Translations under genes and position numbers: made by a program
Notes under the pieces: model-generated
The model's database searches: none
What the model saw: only the letters and a program-made list of their open reading frames with translations
Told to the model about the DNA's origin: nothing
Part shown: positions 57,740-64,000 of the stretch, piece by piece
Numbering within the stretch: the stretch's first letter is position 1
Layout: every line of letters begins with the position of its first letter
Origin: Brachionus manjavacas
Lineage: Eukaryota > Rotifera > Eurotatoria > Ploima > Brachionidae
NCBI GenBank assembly: GCA_019054805.1
Contig: JAHQIY010000004.1
Span: 3,224,001-3,288,000 of the forward strand
Reading direction: 5' to 3'
Length of the DNA stretch: 64,000 bases

Positions 57740-57895
57740 TCAATTATATCCGATTATTTATTTATTTATTTATTTTTTCTATCTCGTTTATTAACTTTAA
57801 TTTTATTTTTGATTTTTATTTTTATTTTATTTTTTTTTAAATTTATTCTGAAGGAGCTCTAGCTTGGTACAGAAAATAAATAAATAAATAATAAT
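57740..57895 (+). repeat. LINE 3' terminus with AAATA tail
   Basis: A T-rich 3' UTR, then TTCTGAAGGAGCTCTAGCTT, GGTACAG and a run of AAATA/AAT units. Nearly identical to the end of the 14.6-18.9-kb LINE. Confidence 0.75.
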
Positions 57896-58019
57896 AATTA
57901 TATTTGATTATAATCAAGAATTGGACTTCTCAAAAAAAATGAAAGTAGTCCAAATTTTATTATATTTAATAGGCAATAGTTTGAAATTTTAGACCTCTTT
58001 CTAGTTTCTTCACTGTTAG

Positions 58020-58460
58020 TAGACAACAAAATAGACTTTAAAGTATTCGATGGTCAGGATTTAATAAGAGATCATTCCCCAAAAACAAATTAAAAATATA
58101 AGCAGGTTCCCTATTTAAAAAGGTTCTTTAAACCAAAAATCTAAATAAAAAGCAACTATCAATAGAAAATCTAAAAGATAAAATCACTCAAAAAATAATG
58201 AATGCGGCTTATAAAGGAATACCATATAGTTACCAAAGAAACTTCAAAATCGGTCTTCTACCTAACATAGTAAGTTTAACGTAGGAAGATAAAAAGAATA
58301 TTCCAAAAAGCTCGTCGCCAAATGTTTAAAAAAAATTTAATTAATTAAAATCAGAATTGAAAATTAGTCTTAAAATTTTGGAATCAAAATTGGTTCGAAT
58401 TTATTAAAAAATGGGGAAAAATCCACTTTACTTATCAGTACTTTTCAGAATTGTTTAGAA
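58020..58460 (+). pseudogene. LINE ORF2 internal fragment
   Basis: Pieces NKIDFKVFDGQDLIRDHSP and MNAAYKGIPYSYQRNFKIG, then a stretch matching EFWNQNW...GKNPL, correspond to 16270-16760 of the long LINE (endonuclease end and linker). Many stops; neither end is a natural element end. Confidence 0.65.
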
Positions 58461-58608
58461 GTCAAAGAAAGTCATAACTTGGACTCTTAAAAAATGTATT
58501 TATTTTTATTTTTTTAAATGTTAATATAATTATGCGGAAAAAAAATTTAAAAATTGTTCAATCATTTAAAAAAAATTTGAGAAAAAAATTGTAATAAAAT
58601 ATTTGAAT

Positions 58609-59622
58609 ATGAAGTATTCATTTTCAAGTCTGAACAAATTTGTAAAACTCCAGGAATCAGTTAAAAATGCATCAGTTAAGACATTTTCAGCACATAATTC
58701 TAAAATCCACTCAGTTGCCTGGAATGCAGATGGTCGTAGATTAGCCTCAGGGTCAACGGACAAAACAGTCGCCATTTTTACCTTCGAAAACAAAGAAAAA
58801 CTCGTCAGTATCGATCAAACCACTAAAATTTAAAATTAAACTTTTATTTTAAAGTCAAAAGAGAGCACTTTCAAAGACCATAAAGACATGGTGGATCAAC
58901 TCTGTTGGCACCCAACACATCCAGACTTGCTGGTAACTGCAAGTGGCGATAAAACAGTGAGACTGTATGATTGTCGTGCAGCAAAATCAATAAAAACCAT
59001 TGATACACCCGGCGAAAATATAAATATCTGCTGGTCCCCTGATGGTAAATGCATAGCAGTTGGAAACAAGGACGATCTAATAGCTTTTGTTGATACACGC
59101 AGCTACAGGTTCACTAGTGAACGTCAATTTAAGTTTGAAGTAAATGAAATATCATGGAATAGAGAGGGCGATCTTTTTTTTATAACTACCGGACTCGGAA
59201 CCATTCTTATCTTGAGCTACCCGGATTTAAATGAGGTGCATAGCATTGAAGCACATCTAGGAAACTGCATATGCCTAGAATTTGATAAGAGTGGCAAATA
59301 TTTTGCCACTGGTTCAGGTGATGCACTTACTTCACTCTGGGACGTAAAAACATTGAGCTGTTTGAGAACATTTTCGAGGCTGGAATGGCCAGTCAGAACT
59401 CTCAGCTTCAATTTTGATTCCCAATTGATAGCTACAGCCAGTGAAGATCATTTCATTGATATAGGTCATACTGAAACAGGTGAACAAGTGGCTTGCATCA
59501 AAAGTGATACTAGTACTTTTACAATAGATTGGCATCCGAAATATAACGTTCTAGCATTCGCTTGTGATGACAATTCCAGCGATCGTGATGTTGGAAGTGT
59601 AAAGCTTTGGTCATGTTTATAA
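58609..59622 (+). CDS. THOC3: THOC3 (TEX1), THO complex WD40 protein
   Basis: Subunit of the THO/TREX complex, which couples transcription to mRNA export in the nucleus. Two exons: 58609-58803 and 58855-59622, phase 0, 320 residues (human 351). WD40 repeats are evident: SAHNSKIHSVAWNADGRRLA, VDQLCWHPTHPDLLVTASGD, ENINICWSPDGKCIAVGNKD, FKFEVNEISWNREGDLFF, GKYFATGSGDALTSLWDV, WPVRTLSFNFDSQLIATASE. These match the THOC3 order closely. The first ATG is at 58609. An alternative splice (donor 58808, acceptor 58861) would give LVKSTFKDH instead of LSKESTFKDH; both keep frame. AATAAA overlaps the stop codon. Confidence 0.95.
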
Positions 59623-59828
59623 TAAATCTAAAATTTAAGAATAAATTTGAGTTTTCTTTATTAAAATATTCTTTAAATAAAATAATTTGTTGTATTTAAA
59701 TCGCTTTTATTTATTTTAAATCAAAAAAAAACTTGGAAGAAATTTAAACTTAAGTAATCAAAATTGGCAGAGTTACAGCGATTCTAGAAAAGTCGAGAAT
59801 TGGTAAAGTAACTCGATTAGGATATGAA

Positions 59829-60085
59829 CAGTGGTGATCTGGATTTAGTAATTTACGATAATTTACGTAAAAAATAGTAAATTTACCGAATTCTACGTAA
59901 TATATTGTAAATTTACGTAAATTTACAAAAGTAAAAAAACGTAAACTTACTAGATTTTACGTAAATTTTGGTAAAATGTAATCAATTTGATGGTAAAAAA
60001 TAGTAAAAAATGGTAAAAAATGATTAATTAAAATTTTAAATTAATTTGAAAAAAAAATTTTATTTACATTTTTTACGTTAAAAAA
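59829..60085. mobile_element. TTTACGTAAA MITE, left half copy
   Basis: Begins CAGTGGTGATCTGGATTTAG and continues with repeated TTTACGTAAA-type motifs. The sequence is the inverted counterpart of the right half of the 22.7-kb element. Confidence 0.7.
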
Positions 60086-60089
60086 ATAT

Positions 60090-60840
60090 TATAAGTTAAT
60101 ATTGCAAACATTTTCATATTTGAAATTAAATTCTTTGGTGAAATCTTGTTCTCAGGTTTTATGAACTATTAATTGACCTAATCTAAAATTGTTCACCTAT
60201 TTTGAAATTTCTTCATCTATTTAGAAAAAGGCTTATGTAATGATAAAAGATAATATAGAAAAAATAATTATATATAAAATTTAAAGTTTTGCGGAGGAGG
60301 TAAATTTTGCGAAATAGATAAATCTTTTATTTATTTTTGTTGAAAGGCAAAGATTTATGTAGAGAGCGCATTTGGGTATTTGAAATTGTTGAAAGAGAAA
60401 TACCAGGTCAAAAAGATCAGAGCAAATTTCTTTTTGACCTATTCTAATTCTAAGCTATTTCTAAAGCTCCTTCAAAAATCAAAAAAAACCTAAAAAACTA
60501 TTAACTAATTTTTACATCAGTTTCGAAAAATAAGCATTCTATTAAACAGCTTTATTCTATTTGTTCACATAATCTAAAAATTATTCTATTTTGTGATTCA
60601 TCTAACCGACAAGTCCCAGTTTTTCAACGACTGAATAAAAACTTTAATCTAAGTGAATTAATTTTCTTTTTTTTTATTTTTTTTTTATTATTTAACTTTA
60701 TTTTTAGATTTTTAATATGCTTTTATTCTGATGGAGCATTTGCTCGGTAAAAAATAGATAAATAAATTGTTAAAAAGTTGAAAGAGAATTTTCAGCATTT
60801 TTTTCAATTTTATTTCAACATTGGATACATTTTGTAAAGT
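60090..60840. repeat. Diverged duplicate of the 42.1-43.1-kb segment
   Basis: TTAATATTGCAAACATTTTC, a degraded GTTCACC-type MITE (60140-60612), TAATCTAAGTGAATTA, and CAACATTGGATACATTTTGT occur in the same order as at 42110-43090. Within it is a LINE-tail-like motif (GGAGCATTTGCTCGGTA, about 60728). Confidence 0.6.
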
Positions 60841-61071
60841 TCACGTAATTCAAAACTTTAGTGCTATCAGAATTTCACATTTTTGACTCAAAATTCGTAA
60901 TCTACGCCCTCAAAAACCTCAAAAAAAAATTTTTACACTCAGGGTTCCAAAAATAGCAAACCCTTTAAAAAGCTGTTGTTCTTTAAGACTCAAAATCTCA
61001 AAGATAAAACTTATTGAAGCAAAAATGTGAAATTCAGATAGCACAAAAGTTTTGAATTTCGTGAACTTTAA
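60836..61071. mobile_element. AAGTTCACG-type MITE, compact copy
   Basis: Ends are AAGTTCACGTAATTCAAAAC and the inverted GTTTTGAATTTCGTGAACTT, next to TA on both sides. About 235 bp, non-coding. Closely related to 35646-36120. Confidence 0.75.
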
Positions 61072-61079
61072 TTCAAATA

Positions 61080-61445
61080 CAAAAAATTAAACCAGATATT
61101 AATTAAAGTAATAGAAAATCAAGGAGATTGGTCAAACAATTAAAAAGCATTAAAACTATTTAAGATATTTTTTAAACGTAAAAAATGTAAATAAAATTTT
61201 TTTTTCAAATTAATTTAAAATTTTAATTAATCATTTTTTACCATCAAATTGATTACATTTTACCAAAATATGGTAAATTTTTTATTTTTCATAATTTTGA
61301 ATATATATATTGAAGGATAACAAAAATTCATTTTTTTCTAAAAAGAGCCAAATTATTTCAATTTTTTGGACATTTTTTTTTACATAAATTTACGTAAAAT
61401 GTTCGAAATTCACCAAATTTTACGTAAAATCAGGGAAATTTACGT
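61080..61445. mobile_element. TTTACGTAAA MITE, right-hand copy
   Basis: Shares AATCAAGGAGATTGGTCAAA, AATTAAAAAGCATTAAAACT and the AGAGCCAAATTATTTCAATT block with 22740-23401, then ACGTAAA motifs. The terminal CAGTG end is missing. Confidence 0.7.
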
Positions 61446-62376
61446 ATTAAATTAAGTAGCTTTCGATAAAATTGTTCCAAATTGCTCACGGTCAAAAAAA
61501 AATTGTTTTTTGGTAAAAATATAAAATGCACTTTTTTCCAAAATTTTATATCGAAAAAAATCACAGCATTTATTTCGTTTTTTACGTAATTGTACACACA
61601 TAATTTGAAAAGAAGTTAAGCTTTAAAATTTTTTCAACATTACTTAAAATCTCATGTATTGTCGATATGAATGTCAATTTGTTATTGCTCATTTTTCTCA
61701 TTTTACTTTAAAAAACCATAGTTTAATCAAAAGAGAGACTTCGCCAGACGTCTTGAGCTTTGGAAAGAAAGAACGAATAGTAAGATGGCGCTTACACAAC
61801 GGAGTCAGTTTTGGCATGATATAATTTAGAATTAATCAATTTGATTTTGCAAAATTATCTGCTTCTTGTTCATACCGATGAATGGCTAATAATCACAAGC
61901 AACAAAAAATTACAGTTTACCTTAATTTGAGCACTAATTGACTTATCTGGGTGTCGCTAGAAACAGAGATAATTCGATAAATTTTTTGTTGGGCAAGTAA
62001 TCCTAAAATAAGATTTCATCGAATACTTTACTGAACAAATCTTTAGAATACTTTACTGAACATTATATTTATTAATTAATTTTATAAAGATCAAATATTT
62101 TTTTACAAAACTTTACCAAAAAATGGTTGAATTATACATCCTTACCAATTCTGGGCTTTTTCTAGGATCACTAAATGATCTTTGATTTGAATGTTCACAA
62201 ATTTTTTCTCTAAAATAAGTTGCTTGTTTAACCAAAATAAATAATTAATTAAAATTTCAAAGAATTTCAAATTAAAATTAAAAGGAAAAATTTTATTTTT
62301 ATTAAACTGGAATCTATTACTTTTCTTTAAGAATATTATCATCGCCAGAATTGGCATAAATTGAAAATAAATAATA

Positions 62377-63127
62377 CAGTAAAGTACGGTTATAACGAAC
62401 ACGGATATAACGAAAATTCGTTTATAACGAAAAATAAAACACTGTTGTTCAGAACAATAATACTTTTAATACATTTTCTTACGGTTATAACGAAGTACGC
62501 TTATAGCGAAAATTCGGTTATAACGAAGCATTTTTTGATAATTTTCAATGAAATTTTATTCGTTTATAACGAAAATATTAAAAAAATACATTTGAGAAAT
62601 ATTGGTTTCTTAATTTTTAATAATAGAAATCAGCAAATAAGTATGAATTTTCTTGAATACCGAAATCTGTTTTGAAAAATCACACATTAACCTTTATAAA
62701 ATAAAAAAAAAAACAGAGATTATGTTGAAATTGATAATCAATTAGCTGTATATCAAGAAAAAACCGACGAAGAAATAATTAATTTGATTAACACCCAAGA
62801 TGAAAGTTCAAGTCAAACTGTTTGCGACCTAAGCGATGATGAGAACCAGCAAGAAAATGATGAAGATGAACACGATGAGGAAATGACAAATCAACAAGCT
62901 TTAAAAATGATTATTCAAATAAGGAAGCATCTTTCAAAATCAAAACATAATTTTGAGTCATCAATTGATAGCTTGGGTTCAATTGAGAATGAAATCTTGG
63001 GTCTAATGGTTAAACAAAAAACCATCTCCGATTATTTTAAAAAGTCTTTTTCGGATGTAACGAAGTTCGGTTATAACGAACCGTTTTTTGATTCCCCCAG
63101 CGACTTCGTTATAACCGTACTTTACTG
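62377..63127 (+). mobile_element. pogo/Tigger-like non-autonomous element
   Basis: Terminal repeats CAGTAAAGTACGGTTATAAC and its complement are flanked by TA (62375-62376, 63128-63129). GGTTATAACGAA-like units recur at least five times near the left end. The interior keeps only the C-terminal tail of a Tigger-type transposase. Confidence 0.85.
62784..63110 (+). pseudogene. Tigger-type transposase C-terminal tail
   Basis: An acidic stretch (LSDDENQQENDEDEHDEE) is followed by MTNQQALKMIIQIRKHL and KQKTISDYFKK, the pattern that ends many pogo/Tigger transposases. The frame then runs into the terminal repeat. The DNA-binding and DDE domains are absent, so it is an internally deleted derivative; the first ATG here is not a real start. 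Confidence 0.65.
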
Positions 63128-63435
63128 TACTAATAATTCATTAAGACTTTTAAATTCAATAATATTTTTATCTTTTGTTCTACAATCCTTTTTATTATCA
63201 ATATAAAAAAAATTATTAAATAAATTCATTCTTCATCACCAAATAGGTGTTTATTAGATATTACTTATGCGGGATAGAGATCACATTGTGGAAAAATTGT
63301 TAAATTAAATGAAGAAATTTCTTCATTAGTTCTGAGAAATGAAATTTATTAAAAGATTTTACTTAAATTTTTAAATTAATGATCTCAATTTATTAAAATT
63401 TTAATTATTAATTTTAATTTTAACTAATAGCCCTC

Positions 63436-63490
63436 TAACAAACCCGAATTTCTAAACCAGGGTTCTGCCTCGGATCCCATTTTATTTCTA
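63436..63490. repeat. CTAAACCAGGG dispersed repeat, second copy
   Basis: CCCGAATTTCTAAACCAGGG, then TTCTGCC, matching 52268-52325. Confidence 0.6.
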
Positions 63491-63946
63491 TATGACAATC
63501 AATTTTATTTTATAAAACGATTCATTCATCGATATCACAGCTTATTATTTTATCTTTTATCTATTGCTTTATTCAATATTTACTATTTGTTTTAAAAAAA
63601 TATTGCAAATTTATATTCGTGAATCTTTGCAGTATTGATTTTAGACTAAAATTAAATTTATTTTTCAAATTCATTATCGTTTAAAATTTTCAAATAATTT
63701 TTAGAGCAATTTTTTGATTTCTAAGTTAAAAAAATCAAAATCGAAGTTAACATTTTAACTTTAATAAAATTTCTCAACAATATTAAATTTAAATCTATAT
63801 CAAATGTCAAATTTTACCATCTTAACTTTTTCTACATGATCATAAAATTCTTATTTTAATTTTTATAAATTATGCTTGATTTTTAATTATTAACATATAT
63901 TTTGAAATAGTTTTGATTTAATTTAACCAAGACTGATTGTTTTAAA

Positions 63947-64000
63947 ATGTCTGGTAATAGCAAAGAAGAGATAATTCACCAAATAGAAAATGTCAGGTGT
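63947..64000 (+). CDS. Start of an unidentified gene, cut by window end
   Basis: ATG after TTTTAAA opens MSGNSKEEIIHQIENVRC and continues to the last base. The composition is coding-like compared with the preceding AT-rich DNA, and the context fits a first exon. Too short to identify. Confidence 0.5.
   Translation, partial: MSGNSKEEIIHQIENVRC

Larger units (their letters stand above)
59623..63946. other. Intergenic region after THOC3, MITE cluster
   Basis: Apart from the elements listed separately (59829-61445, 62377-63127) no gene is recognised. 61446-62374 is plain AT-rich DNA with one less AT-rich patch around 61730-61830. Confidence 0.6.

Noticed and set aside
62361..62675. ORF of 104 codons rich in YNE
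   Set aside because: Produced by the ATAACGAA repeats of the pogo-like element, not a protein gene.
1..64000. A coordinated gene cluster or defence-like system
   Set aside because: The five recognised genes are ordinary conserved eukaryotic genes of different pathways with separate promoters and mixed strands; nothing links them functionally beyond a loose TOR/autophagy theme of RICTOR and CLEC16A.

Overview
The window is very AT-rich DNA with spliced genes (GT-AG introns, standard genetic code), so it is nuclear eukaryotic sequence. The gene set (KDM5, CLEC16A, TSR1, RICTOR, THOC3), the CR1/Jockey-type LINEs and the pogo, Merlin and piggyBac-type elements point to an invertebrate animal. 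The extreme AT content, the mix of ~50-nt introns with multi-kb TE-filled introns, and intron-poor large genes would fit a monogonont rotifer such as Brachionus. That is inference; nothing here identifies the species.

Layout. 698-11590 (+): a complete KDM5-type histone H3K4 demethylase in four exons, with a 4.3-kb intron holding a 1.7-kb inverted-repeat transposon. 11.6-21.8 kb: a transposon cluster. A Merlin-like DNA element has been split by a decayed 4.4-kb LINE (target-site duplication visible), followed by a GC-richer retroelement RNase H remnant and a second, 5'-truncated LINE with an open reverse-transcriptase frame. 21798-32944 (-): a complete CLEC16A gene, which I resolved into 11 exons with consistent phases; its introns hold MITEs, including a piggyBac-like element nested inside another element. 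33-40.6 kb: gene-poor, with decayed LINE and MITE pieces. 40682-47844 (+): TSR1, six exons. 48841-56046 (+): RICTOR, two exons. 56.8-58.5 kb: LINE fragments. 58609-59622 (+): THOC3, two exons. 59.8-63.1 kb: MITEs and a pogo/Tigger-like element. 63947-64000 (+): the first codons of an unidentified gene cut by the window edge.

The cellular genes are unrelated housekeeping genes: chromatin (KDM5), endolysosome/mitophagy (CLEC16A), 40S ribosome biogenesis (TSR1), TORC2 (RICTOR) and mRNA export (THOC3). They do not form an operon or a visible system. The most informative material is the TE stratigraphy: two nested insertions can be proved from the sequence alone, by an 11-bp target duplication in one case and an exact paralogous empty site in the other. 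Several TIR families also recur across the window. I found no rRNA, no confident tRNA and no CRISPR.
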